Positions 1 through 13,703 of a stretch of DNA of 64,000 nt are shown here, piece after piece. The translations under genes were made by a program, and so were the position numbers. Origin of the DNA: Rhizodiscina lignyota (taxonomy: Eukaryota > Ascomycota > Dothideomycetes > Aulographales > Rhizodiscinaceae). Location of the stretch: contig ML978135.1 of assembly GCA_010015805.1 (NCBI GenBank), positions 124,001-188,000 on the forward strand. The letters run 5' to 3'. Numbering within the stretch: the first letter of the stretch is position 1; each line of letters starts with the position of its first letter. A model generated the notes under the pieces. It saw only the letters and a list, made by a program, of their open reading frames with translations. It searched no databases and was not told the DNA's origin.

Positions 1-128
1 ACGAGTTCATTGTTTCTTGGAGCCAATATATGTGGAGTTTTCACATAGCAAGTGCGAATCGTGGGAAACGAACAGAAAGCTCCTTCACAGCTCGAACTCG
101 GGCAACGCACTTTCCTGAATTTGCTACT

Positions 129-1804
<1,676 letters not shown>

Positions 1805-2713
1805 ATTGAGAGCTGATTGGAGACCGAGAGACAATTTCCACTTACCTGAAAGGAATTGGACCTGGTTTGCTTTATGTAGGAACTGCCGTTCCCTCGGTAT
1901 TAGAGGGTCCGGGCTACTTTTTTTGTGCCTTGATGGTATTATGCTAAAAGCATTTGAGGAGTCATGTCGTAAGGTCCTATTCAGAATCAGGAAGCCAAGC
2001 GCTGAGCTACAGTGTGGAGTGTTCGAAGGAAGGATAGATGCGGGGATGGAATGAAAATGGGGCAGAGTCCCGTTTACCGAGTCGCGGGGTGGCGGTGCGT
2101 GTGGCTTATCATATCTCCTCGCTCAGAAATTGACATTCGCCCCAAGGGGCTTCGTATGTAACACCTAGAACACAGATAAGGATTGCTGGTAAGAAGAGAT
2201 TTTCGTATCTGAAATCCCACGATAATCTAGAGATTCAAGTTATGGTCATCGGATCCCTCAAGACATGAAACATAAATCGATTTCCATTATCGCAGGAAGA
2301 ATCATAATGACAAACCTGGGTGTGTTGTGGAATTTCTCATCATATTATTGATGGGCTGTGGTGGAGTATTTGTTGTTGGAAGTAAATTGTGGGTGGCTGG
2401 GGAGGGGCGGGAATTTACCTTCTTTTCTTCCATGCATACGGGACTCTCCATATGGTAAATGTCCCAAGTTGGCACGAGTATTGTAGTTTTAAATACCTCC
2501 GCGACAGAATATACATACTTCAGGTGGTAAACGCGTATGCAGCTGGCCTGTACAGATCTTCCCCAGGCTCGGCTTCAGGCACGCCGTGCTTACAGCACCC
2601 GATCTTACACGATAACCAGGACCAGAAATTTAAACCAGTTAACAGAGACAGTCCTCTTTTCCAGGCTCAGGCCAATTTTTGAAATTCTTCTCTTTTTGTG
2701 AAACCACTCAGCT
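1805..2713. other. Divergent intergenic region, esterase/nitrilase
   Basis: About 0.9 kb between two divergently transcribed genes, so it should carry both promoters. I see no convincing coding exon or repeat; the short open frames here have no recognisable content. An AT-rich stretch near 2490-2500 is the only TATA-like candidate for the nitrilase. Confidence 0.5.
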
Positions 2714-3851
2714 ATGTCTCAACTTGTTCGTCTCGCTTGTGTGCAAGCGGAGCCAGAATGGCTCGATCTTCAAGCGGGTGTCGATAAAGCCATTCGCCTT
2801 ATCAAAGAAGCAGGTGAGAAGAAAGTCAACATCTTGGGCTTTCCAGAGGTGTTTATACCAGGCTATCCAATGTAAGAGACCTACGACTTCTCAAGAATCC
2901 CAATTTTGAAATTCTTTTGATTACTATTAGAGCCGGTACGAACTCGTCCTGCGAGCTTGAGCTAAAATAATATTGCAGATCAATATGGACAGAGAGCGTA
3001 ATATCCAACTCCAAGATTCTTTTGAAATATCGCCAGAACTCCTTGTCCCGAGACTCGCCTGAAATGAGAAAAATTCTCGACGCAGTGAAAGAGGCCGGAA
3101 TCTACGTAGTCCTCGGCTATTCCGAGCGAGTGAACAATTCGTTCTACATTGCCCAGTCTTTCATCTCTCCAGCCGGCACTATCATCAACCACAGGCGCAA
3201 GATCAAGCCGACTGGCGTAGAGCGGAACGTCTGGGGCGACGCGGGCCCAGAGGGTCTGAACACCACCGTAGAGACGGAATTCGGGAGGCTTGGGGCACTA
3301 TGCTGCGCTGAGCATGTGATGCCGTTGCTGAGGATGCATGAATACACGCAAGGCGCTCAGATGCATATCGCGAGCTGGCCGATGACGTGGGAAGCGCACC
3401 GCTTGGGAACGTATAAGGCCCCGGGACACGAGGACTACAACGGGGACCTGCATGCTAGCCGATTTATGTCGAGGGAAGGTAACCTGTTTGTTGCCGTAGC
3501 GACGCAGGTTCTGACACCCAAAAATTACGAAAGAGTTGGTCTGAATGAAGGTGTTGACGTTGCAAAGAAGGCTGTGGTGAGTTATCTTTGCGTCCATGTA
3601 AATACTATGCTAACTTTAGTATTTCCGAGGGTTGCGGAGGGCATTCGATGATTTACGATCCGCACGGAAAACCGCTTGTTCATGCAATCCCGGAAGATGA
3701 AGAAGGGATTTTATATGCGGACATTAACTTAGACGAGGCACTTGGCAGGGCCATGCTCATTGATATCGTTGGCCACAGTTCCCGTCCAGATCTCCTGAGT
3801 CTCAACGTCAACACACCACCGCCTTTAACAAGTCTCAGTAATCCGCAGTGA
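2714..3851 (+). CDS. Nitrilase / cyanide-hydratase family protein
   Basis: Carbon-nitrogen hydrolase that would hydrolyse a nitrile or cyanide; the real substrate is unknown. Exons 2714..2871, 2979..3576 and 3630..3851 give 325 aa. The catalytic triad can be placed: Glu in [10 protein letters not shown], Lys in [12 protein letters not shown] and Cys in [12 protein letters not shown]. The following [13 protein letters not shown] block is typical of fungal nitrilases. In this family the nucleophile is normally followed by Trp (CWE); here the order is Cys-Cys-Ala-Glu-His, so the Trp is replaced by Ala. The second intron ends at 3629: the branch-like GCTAAC lies 15 nt upstream and only this AG keeps the frame into [13 protein letters not shown]. 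The first intron is long (107 nt). It is divergent from the esterase. Confidence 0.88.
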
Positions 3852-3866
3852 GAGCATACCAGGCGA

Positions 3867-4655
3867 TCATGCAGAGATGAAGAAAGCAGCAATCATGATG
3901 ACTGAGATGAGCATGCCAGAGATAGCATCACGGTGTGTCGAAGCCGCCGAAGAAGGAGCTGCAACTGGGGAAAGGAGTGGAGCTGGAGCGGTGTGGATGT
4001 TTGCTGTGATTTTCGGTACTTCGCCCGCAAGACTATCGGCGATGGCCGTGCTAGTGACTTGGGCGCTCTCCTGGATGACGTCCAATCGCTTAAAGTCGAG
4101 CGTAGCAGTGGAGGTTGTCGGAAGGATTTTCGTAGAAGTTGTGGAGACCGTCGTATGGGTCGGCTGTGGGGACGTCGTTTGGGACGTGCTTTCTTCGCAG
4201 TCTTCGTCACCATCACCGGTGCTTTGCGTGTCCTCAACTGGAACCGGCGGGGCGGAAGCTAAAGGAGCAACTGGGACGGAGGAAGACTTTGGCACTTCAT
4301 AGAATGCCAGTGCAGACGATGGCACCAATGGAGCAGATGCCGACGACGATGACGACAGTGGTGGTACAGGGATAGATACATGGGCTGACGCTGACACAAC
4401 AGCAGAACTTCCTGAATTGGATTCATTGCCTGACTCAGATCTAAACACACAGTTAGCCACAATGTCTTTCTCATTCGTACTCATTAGGCAGGAGTTGCGG
4501 GGAGAAATGAAGAGAGGTCAAGCTCACGGGACGTCACGCCTGTTAATGGAGTTCGTGATTGCGAGATCAACGTCCATTTCAAAGCCTGAAGCAACGGCTG
4601 CACCAAAGGCGGTGCTGGCGAGGGAAACAGCACTAACGAATGTTGCGAAGAGCAT
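3867..4655 (-). CDS. GPI-anchored Ser/Thr-rich cell-surface protein
   Basis: Two exons, 4655..4528 and 4479..3867, joined across a 48-nt GT-AG intron, give 246 aa. The start at 4655 gives a signal peptide (MLFATFVSAVSLASTAFGAA). The body is rich in Ser, Thr, Pro and Ala, as in O-glycosylated wall proteins. The C-terminus is a short hydrophobic run (ISGMLISVIMIAAFFISA) directly before the stop and preceded by small residues, as in GPI-attachment signals. I recognise no catalytic domain. The gene converges on the nitrilase, with only 15 bp between the two stop codons. Alternative: a single-pass secreted protein without GPI processing. Confidence 0.7.
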
Positions 4656-5182
4656 CTTTGTGGCGATGGTGACCTTGACTGAACTAACGAGAGATGCAGG
4701 AGGAAGCGCGGCGTTGGAGGAGTGTGTTACATACATACCAGCGAATCGCAGGACAAAGTCTGGCTCAAGACGCCTGATATCGTGGCGTTCTCCGGCCAAG
4801 TTTGGATAACTTGAACAAGCGGCATGCTCACTTACACGTGGGGAGGGGCTGTGGAGATTGAAAGGGTCCAAGGACAAAGAGACAGGAATTAACCACGTGC
4901 TTTCCTGTGCCTCTCCTTTTGCTGTTGAAAGGCGGTATCCAATATGGCGGCCCGATCTCTTTGTCCTGTCGTTCCCTTCCCGTGAGACGTTAAACAGGCG
5001 TGCACAAAACAGAAAACAAGAAGCCGAAGAGAAATGAAAATGATGTGATTGAGAAAATCATAGTATTGTTTTAGCTTGTTGCACCAGTGATCTGAAGGGC
5101 AAACCCTACACGCCGTAATTGCCAAGGCAACCAGCAAAGAACCCACTCTAGCAACTTCTATTTGTCTAAGAGAACAAGGAAA
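4656..5182. other. Intergenic, no gene seen
   Basis: About 0.5 kb upstream of the surface-protein gene and downstream of the aldolase gene, both on the minus strand. Open frames here are short and unlike any family I know. The strand layout makes this the promoter of the surface protein. Confidence 0.4.
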
Positions 5183-6241
5183 TTATGCTGAGACGTTTGC
5201 TGGCTTACCATTGGCAATTACGACATCCTTTTCCTCCTCTTTCTTCGCGCTCTTGACTCGGTGTGCGGTCATATCTCTGGCTCTCTCAAGATCGCATTGC
5301 AGCGACATGAGCTGAAGAACCTCGGCGGCACAGATGATGAAGTCGAGCTTCTCCTGCATCATGGAGAAAACCTCGTCCGGTCCCAGAGCCATACCGCCCC
5401 TGGGCTTGTTGTGCTTCGCTGTGATTTCGAAGTATTTCCCGAGCGTCTCATGCCACTCAGGCTCGTTGCCTCCGATGCCGCCATTTGCAGGGAATCCCAT
5501 GCTGACGCGGAGGTCGAGAGTGCCAATCCAGACAGCATCAATCTCGGGGCATTGCGTGAGGATGTCGTCAAGGTTGTCGATCCCTTCCCTCGACTCGATT
5601 TGAATCATAATTGCAGCTTGGTCGTTGACGGCTTGCCAGACATCGCCATGAACATCAGGAGCGTAGCGGCCATCGGTGAGGTTTGGAATGAGACGGAACG
5701 GAGGGACGGAGCGGCCACCGTTATGTTTCCTGCCGAACTTTGCAGCGTGGATGATGTGCTTGGCCTGCTCAACAGTATCGACTTGTGGAACCACGATGCT
5801 GGCACCTGCATCCAGGGCGTATCCAATGCTACAAAATGCTTAGTCAGTGACTCGCAGATGTCGTACTCCCGATGGGACTCACGCCGCATGATCATGACCA
5901 GGAACACGAACGAAAGGAATTGTCCTTCCCTCGCTCATGAACTGTACTTCATGAACCATCGTTGTCATCGTCTCAACGTTGCAGGAGCTGTGCTCCCAAT
6001 CAATCCAGCAGACGTCAAAGCCCATTGGTGCAATGAAGCGTGCGGTAGTAATGTTGCTAAGGCCGAGATACAGACCGCATAGTGGTGGGATTTTGCCTTC
6101 ATGCGCATCTCTCAAGGCCTGGCGGGCTTTCGAGGGCTGGAAAAGCGACGGGGAACGGTATGCTTGCATACTCTTCTCAGGGAGCTTCGGTTGGTAGCCG
6201 AAGATGTCTAAGGCCTTTGCTGCAAGAGAGTGTTGAGCCAT
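5183..6241 (-). CDS. HpcH/HpaI-type class II aldolase
   Basis: Metal-dependent pyruvate-type aldolase related to 4-hydroxy-2-oxoheptanedioate aldolase. Such enzymes cleave 2-oxo-4-hydroxy acids to pyruvate and an aldehyde; the substrate here is unknown. Exons 6241..5883 and 5828..5183 (54-nt intron) give 334 aa. Expected active-site residues are present: His in IDWEHSS, Arg in FVRVPGHD, metal-binding Glu in MIQIESREG and metal-binding Asp in GTLDLRVSMG. The PQVDTVEQA segment is also typical. The Lys/Glu-rich tail (SAKKEEEKD) is an extension beyond the barrel. No organelle targeting signal is obvious. Confidence 0.88.
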
Positions 6242-9200
6242 TATGAATTCGTTTGTATGCTGAGTCTCCTGGAAAGTTTAGGGGAAGAGAAGGATTGTGG
6301 AGAGGAGAGTTCAAGGCGAATTAGAGGAATACTCGAAGGGCCCCCTTCCTTTTTCAATGCCGCTGGGACTTGAACAGAGCGGCAGTAGTGACATGCAGTG
6401 GCAAGTACACTTAAAAGATGCAGTGCGACGGTGCGCATTGCTTTAGCCAGTTACGTGAGATCAAGTTTAGCACATGAAATTACCTCTTTCGTGACATTTT
6501 GCGGAACGAAGCCTGTCATGGAGCGAGCTTCAACTCGCCTCCAAGCTTTCTCCCTGGCAGGATATGAAGCATTGGCGAAAGCTCCCGTATAAGCATGGGG
6601 TTGAATTAGGCCGGGGCCTCAACGACATGATGGCCACCTGTTAGCTTACACCCTCAGCTCTGGCGTTTTCCAAAACGAGGCTGCGTTTTTGCGTAATGCT
6701 TTGTGGTTGTCTGTCGGGAAAAAGTTGATAAGCTCACCGTGCTGACTGGGCGCCCTGATGCTCGCGTAGGTACTCCGTACGTTCACAATTCCTCTTGTAA
6801 CTCAACGGAGTCAACGCACAGCCGCAACTACTTGTAGATTTGTGGATCACCGCCCTAGATTGGATATTCCAATCACTCGAAGTACCGAATCAACATATGG
6901 GACAGCAGCTGACGTCGTGTAGTTCCAGGCGGCCATAACCTTAAATTAAGTTCTTACGAGTCTGCGAGCTTGGAATCTCCGGTGGAGACTCTCCGCTTAA
7001 ATCCGCAAGGGCTGTATGTGCCAGAAATGGGAAAGGCGGCTGTGTAGTCTGTGGAGCCAGCGCGGGATTGGAGCGGGAACGGGTGAATCCCTGGCACTAT
7101 ATTTCTTTCGCGTTCTCCGTAATGATCGTTGCGTTTTCCGGAAACTATCATAATGGGTAGTAAGTACCCTTCATGATTAATATTGCGAGGAGACCTTGCG
7201 AGATATCTTCAGACGGAAATCGAAAATTTTGTCTCACCTAATAAAGGCCTCAAACTCGACCTTTCCGGGCCCTTGGCCGTTATGGTATCAGCGACTTATT
7301 AGCAGTTGCCGGTATGTCTGCAATGGAAATGTATGGGCTTTTGATCGGACGGTTCCATACGTTCCCACGGTTTCGCAAAGTGTGTCTGCAGGGTCTTCGC
7401 ATCTTTCCTTTTCCGGTGAGGGGTCCCGACGCCACAAGAGGCTCAAGCCTGAGATCCACTCGTAAAAGGGTCCCACGTACCTGTCCTGTGCCCTATAACG
7501 GTGGCACCCGTGTTCAGGTTCTGGGTTGGAGAGCGGGTAACGCTTTCGCATGAACCAGTCTGGAGACTTTAAGCGCGAACCCTGGACGACACATTACCAT
7601 TCCAGCCTCATCCCTCGTATCGTCTTGTCAGCACCTGGAACCGCCCACTCCACCGTCTTCTATCAACAGGCAGATCATACATACCTCTTCAAATCCTCAA
7701 TAATGCATTACTCAATGGTGTCAGCAGCACTTGCGGTCTCACGGCTCGAACCCAAGGGACCCAGGCTTTCCACATCTCCGACCGGAGACCGAGTGAGGAT
7801 AAGTGCTGGATGATGTGAACGTGGCAGGGCGTGGAGTATTCGACATCACGGATGCGTATCATGCTAATCTCCAAAATCGTATGCAAGAAATTGTTGCTCA
7901 AACCGCATAGAGTCAGAATCCAAACTTACTTCACCACAGTTTCGTATAGACCAGTGTTTTGTGCGGCTATCTCGCAGCTCAGGAATCAATTAGCGTAGCT
8001 GCTACCTTACGTATATTATCCAAAGGAAGGACATTGCGACCACATCCACAGCGGACCAACTCCGCAATTTGTCATAGATAGACTGGCTACTTCGCAAGTA
8101 TTTCCATGATTACTATTGAAAAAGGCGGTTGAGGTCCTGATAGTGACATACCGATTCGGCCTCAGCATGCGTATCACTTCGTCAATGTTCTCGCTTGGAC
8201 TTCGCGCGATGGTGATACTGGACTGGATGGATCTTGCGATCCTCTAATGATAATTCCAGCATTGCCCACTTCCTCTATTGATTACTCCGAGTCCTTGCAC
8301 GCAGCTCCATCCACCGTCAACAAAAACAGGTCTACTGTACATAATCGCTCCGAAGGTTACGAAATGTGGCTGCTTATCGTTGGGAATCCGCCTGCCTACA
8401 CAAGCGTCATTCCATTTTGCCATTCACTCGTCAGGGGATTGGAATACCACACCGCGTATGTTAATTCGGCAATTCCCAAAAACGAAAGGGATAATGCATT
8501 TACTGGACGAGCTGTAGTCGGCCGAAACCATCTGGCCCAGCCCTTCGTACTTCTTGCCAAATCATGATGCTGACGTGATCTCTGACGAGCGTTGTTACGG
8601 ATTCCATATCTGTGGCGTCCAGTTGACCTTCTTTTTAACAGAAATATCTCTCCATTCTTTGATCAGTCATCGGAGCGTTCAATCTTATATCGACTGACCG
8701 CTATTACTGTTTTATTTAGCTTTGATTCACATTACTACATAGCGTAGACGGATGGGCAGAAACGCACTACATACTCTATCTGTCGAGCTTTATGTATCAC
8801 CAGCACTCTCAAGAATGCTTTAGTGGGCGCTGTTCGTTTGTAGAGAAGAACATGTCGTTGCAAATGTATATTTACAAGTGATGAAATTCACAAGGCTCTA
8901 CGATATTCCGCACGGACGGCGATAACTGAAACCTCCCCAATCCCAAAGTCTAAAGAACATAGATTCCATCATTAGATGGAATCGCGATCTGAATAGTGCC
9001 ATAATTTTCATGGAGATCATCACAGATCCAAGCAACCGGCTTGCATATGCAGGTATCCGCGTTCCGTCAACGGGAAGATGCATGTCGAAAGTATAATTCA
9101 TACCTGATCCTTGGTGCATTTTGAGCCTCAAATCGCAATATGGTCACTCAGTCCGCAAGGAGAATATCATCGCAGCTTTTGGGCAGAATTCTGGGGTAGT

Positions 9201-9773
9201 TCCGGGGGTGGCGTTTTTAGAAGCGGTCCGTTCGTGACTACCGTGTCTCAACACTCTGGATCTCGAGTCCATAGACCGTATTTCAAGATTTCAGCACTTG
9301 TCTAAAGTATTGCAATATCTTTCGCCGACGTCAAGACTATCCACAAACGTAGATGGAGCCTATAACAGACCACCGGCGTCCAGCTTCCTCTTTGGAATGT
9401 GGACACTAGGCTGGTTAAATCAACTCCCCGCGAATCGACCCCAGACACGGCGACGCGCTTCCCCTCCGCCAATAGCCGCCTCGGTACTCAGGCAGTCCCT
9501 TAGAATGGCGGAAACAATGGCCCGACGAGCGAGGCAGATGACCCTTTGCGGCTCTCAGGAACATGCAAGCTGATGAGAGACAACACCTAACGCTCGTTCG
9601 ACTGCTTCGCGGCGATTGAGACAGCCGCAGCCCTATCTTGCACAGCTGTACGCCAGATCGACTTATCACACCGCTCCCATCGTGCTCGACGGTCGTCTGG
9701 GACCAATAGCGCTCTGTTCCGATACTGCGGGGGATTACGGGGGCCCTGCGGGTTCCGGACGCACCCACCCTCG
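6242..9773. other. Gene-poor 3.5-kb region with exon-like fragments
   Basis: No intact gene could be assembled. Base composition is not extremely AT-rich, so strong RIP is not suggested. On the minus strand a few stretches look exon-like: about 8230-8152 is open with a GTATGT donor after it, about 8095-8010 is open with a GTAAGG donor after it, and about 9040-8957 is open. I could not join them into one protein or name a family. They may be remnants of a decayed gene or chance. The part nearest 9773 should be the transhydrogenase promoter. Confidence 0.35.
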
Positions 9774-12700
9774 ATGGCTTCCGTTCACCTCAGGAGGAGA
9801 GCCGGGCTTGCAGGTGCAGCGCTGAACTGCACGTTTTTGTCAAGTTCCTGGCCGAAGAGCATCTGGACTGTGCAAGGCGTGAGGATCTCCAAGTACTTCA
9901 CCTGTACCACGGTTGCGAGGCGCAAGGATCTTCAGAGTCTCGAGCCGCGAGGATTCACATCTCGCTTCTCGACGCAGAGCTGGCTTCTCGCGCCCCAGAA
10001 AATCAGCAATGAGCCCTACGGAAAGCTGACCGTTGGTGTGCCGAGAGAAATCTACCCCAATGAGAAGAGAGTGGCGCTCACGCCTCAAAATGTCAAAATT
10101 CTGAAACAGAAGGGCTTCTCCAAAGTCATCGTAGAAAGCAATGGAGGTTTGGCAGCCAAATTCACAGACGATGCGTACATGCAATCCGGGGCCACTCTGG
10201 TTGATAGACAAGCGGTCTGGGCGGACTCTGATATCATTCTGAAGGTCCGACCACCCATCCTGAGCGACACGCAGAATGAGGTCCTGCAACTCAAAGAAGG
10301 AGGAGTGCTGGTTTCCTTCCTTTATCCGGCGCAGAACCAAGAACTTGTCAAAGCAATTGCTGATCGCCATGTCACCTCCTTTGCGATGGACAAGATCCCA
10401 CGAATCTCGAGAGCCCAAGTCTTCGATGCTCTTAGCTCAATGGCAAACATTGCCGGGTACAAGGCTGTCTTGGAAGCTTCCAACCACTTTGGTCGATTTC
10501 TAACAGGACAGACTACCGCTGCAGGCAAGATTCCACCAGCGAAGGTGCTGGTTATTGGAGCTGGTGTTGCAGGGCTCAGTGCAATAGCAACTGCCAGACG
10601 TCTTGGTGCGATCACGCGAGGCTTCGATACTCGATCTGCAGCACGTGAGCAAGTGCAGTCACTTGGTGCGGAGTTTCTTGAGGTAAACATCCATGAAGAA
10701 GGAGGAGATTCAGGAGGATACAGTAAAGAGATGTCGAAGGAGTTCATTGAAGCGGAGATGAAGCTATTCATGGAACAGTGTAGGGATGTCGATATTGTCG
10801 TCACTACCGCAATGATCCCAGGGAAACGAGCGCCAACGCTCATCACAAGGGCGATGGTCAGCGCCATGAAGCCGGGCTCAGTTATAGTCGATCTCGCTGC
10901 AGAATCGGGCGGTAATTGTGAAATGACGCTTCCAGGTGAGGCTATCAGTCACAATGAAGTCACGGTGATTGGATACACCGACATGCCTTCGAGACTACCA
11001 ACGCAAGCATCGACACTTTATTCTAACAACATCACTAAATTCCTGCTCTCGATCCAAACCGGGGATAAGGAATTTGGCGTCAATCTGGACGATGTTGTGA
11101 TCCGTGGTTCCATCGTCACAAACCAAGGGGAGATTATGCCTCCAGCACCTCCACCAGCTCCGGCAGCGACACCGTCCGCTCCTAAACCTGCAAAGCTTGA
11201 AGAGAAGAAAGTTGAAATCACGCCATGGCAAAAGACAGTCCGCGATGTCACCACCGTTGGAGCTGGCATGGGTGGAATACTCGCACTCGGAAAGTTCACG
11301 GGCCCATTGTTCATGAGCAATATCTTCACAACCGGTCTTGCTGGACTCATTGGCTATCGTGTTGTCTGGGGGGTCTCTCCAGCGCTACACTCCCCTCTTA
11401 TGAGTGTCACGAACGCCATATCGGGTATGGTAGGCATCGGTGGTTTCTTTATCATGGGCGGAGGTCTGCTCCCGCATACGATTCCTCAGGCTCTCGGCGC
11501 CATATCCGTCCTTCTCGCGTTTATCAACGTGTCCGGCGGTTTCGTGATTACGAAGCGTATGCTCGACATGTTTAGACGTCCAACAGACCCTCCCGAGTAT
11601 CCTTGGCTATACGCGGTCCCTGGAGCTCTTTTTGGAGCTGGCTTTATTGCGGCAACAAGCACTGGCATGGGTGGCTTAGTGCAAGCCGGATATCTTGTTA
11701 GCAGTGTACTTTGCATCTCATCAATCTCTGGACTCGCAGCTCAATCCACTGCTAGGCAAGGCAATCTCCTCGGCATATTGGGTGTCGGATCTGGTATTCT
11801 GGCATCTCTTGCGGCTGCTGGCTTCTCTCCAGAAGTGCTTGCACAATTTGGTGGACTGGCTGCTATTGGTGGTCTTGTCGGAGCGATAATCGGTCGACGA
11901 ATTTCACCAACGGAACTCCCGCAGACAGTAGCTGCATTGCACTCAGTCGTTGGTCTTGCCGCAGTGCTGACGTCCATTGGAAGCGTTATGGCTCACATTT
12001 CAGACATCTCGACCTTACACATGGTCACCGGTTATCTTGGTGTTCTCATTGGTGGTGTGACTTTCACTGGCTCTGTCGTGGCGTTCTTGAAGCTGGGAGG
12101 AAGGATGAAGTCACGTCCGATTGTTCTCCCCGGGCGCCATCTCGTCAACTCCAGTCTTCTCGCCGCGAATGTAGGTACCATGGGCGCCTTTCTCGCAATG
12201 GCACCAGGGAACCCCGCTATTGCTGCTACCGCATTGACTGCGAGCACTGTGCTGAGCTTCCTAAAAGGATATACCACAACTGCCGCAATTGGAGGTGCTG
12301 ATATGCCTGTCGTCATCACCGTCCTGAATGCCTATTCTGGATTCGCTCTTCTCGCTGAAGGGCTGATGCTGGATAATCCACTTCTCACAACTGTCGGTTC
12401 GCTCATCGGCGTTAGCGGTTCCATTCTTTCTTACATTATGTGTGTTGCAATGAACAGGTCTCTTACGAACGTACTCTTCGGTGGCATCGCCGCACCTGCC
12501 CAGGGTACCGGTAAAGCTATCGAGGGACAAATTACTCAGACTTCTGTTGAAGAGACGGTCGACACGCTCGCCAACGCTGAGAGTGTCATCATAGTGGTTG
12601 GGTATGGCATGGCTGTGGCGAAAGCACAATATGCAATCAGCGAGATCACGCAGATGCTCCGCAGCAAAGGTATCAACGTTCGCTTTGCCATCCATCCGGT

Positions 12701-13177
12701 TGCGGGTAGGATGCCGGGCCAGTGCAATGTCCTGCTGGCCGAGGCGAGCGTGCCGTACGACATCGTGCTTGAGATGGACGAGATCAATGACGATTTCCCG
12801 GATACGGATGTCACACTTGTGATTGGTGCAAACGACACAGTTAACCCCATTGCTCTGGAACCGGATAGTCCGATTGCGGGAATGCCTGTGCTGCATGCGT
12901 GGAAGAGTAAGCAGGTCATCGTGATGAAGAGAGGAATGTCGAGCGGTTACGGTAAGTGGTCCTTGAGAGATGTCAACCGCGCATGCTAATGTAGTTTATA
13001 GCTGATGTGCCAAACCCAATGTTTTACATGCCTGGAACGAAGATGCTTTTCGGCGACGCAAAGACAACTTGTGATTGTAAGTATTCGCCGTGCCGCCCTT
13101 CTAATCTGGCTAACTTGGTTATCACAGCGATCAAGCGTGCATTCGACGAGAAACAGAAGGCTGCAATGTTCGTATAA
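9774..13177 (+). CDS. Proton-translocating NAD(P)+ transhydrogenase, mitochondrial
   Basis: Couples hydride transfer from NADH to NADP+ with proton movement across the inner mitochondrial membrane and so supplies matrix NADPH. Exons 9774..12951, 13002..13076 and 13128..13177 give 1100 aa; both terminal introns (50 and 51 nt) are needed to restore the conserved [21 protein letters not shown] end. About 80 N-terminal residues rich in Arg/Ser look like a mitochondrial presequence before [18 protein letters not shown]. The NAD-binding domain I has [13 protein letters not shown] near residue 260; many TM segments follow at about 490-850; the NADP-binding domain III has [12 protein letters not shown] near 940 and [14 protein letters not shown]. 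All three domains lie on one chain, as in animal and fungal NNT. The ATG at 9774 is the first in-frame one. Confidence 0.95.
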
Positions 13178-13703
13178 TGAAGGAAGCACTTCTCGGTCAT
13201 AGCTTTGGCAATAATAGTGCTCCGATGCAGCACCATCTTCATGGCCAAGGGTCCATTGTATATTCATCATTCTGCGAATGCAATTGCTCATGCACTAGAT
13301 CTAGATTGCATGCCGTCCAGAAACAGGAAGCTCGTCCTACTCTATTCGACACTACCTGCTTAATAATGGTGTAATCGTCATTTGATACGTATATACGGAG
13401 TACATAGGAACTATTCGACCGGCCTGCCTAGAATAAACTTTTGGGTGGCGCAAGATGGCGTCCGGAGTCCGTAAGAGTGGCGTGAACTGGACCGTGCAGA
13501 CGCGCCAAAGAGATTAGAGACGCGTCTACGCGTGTCGATGTCCCGATCTTCAACCCCAACCATAAACCCTTCACCAACAATTGGATTGTTCATATAGAGT
13601 TTAGTCTCTCATTCTCTATTTTCTTTCATTCTGTTACCCTCACTTGTCACAAGAATCTCTAATACCTCACTTCTAAAACCGGCGGCACGACACCAACAGC
13701 AGC
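13178..13703. other. Intergenic, no gene seen
   Basis: About 0.5 kb between two plus-strand genes. It holds the 3' region of the transhydrogenase gene and the promoter of the BTB-like gene. No open frame with recognisable content was found. Confidence 0.4.

Noticed and set aside
5261-6082. 273-codon plus-strand open frame
   Set aside because: It lies antisense across the aldolase exons, which carry all catalytic residues in their own frame.
12261-12896. 211-codon minus-strand open frame
   Set aside because: Shadow of the transhydrogenase coding sequence, with no recognisable protein text.
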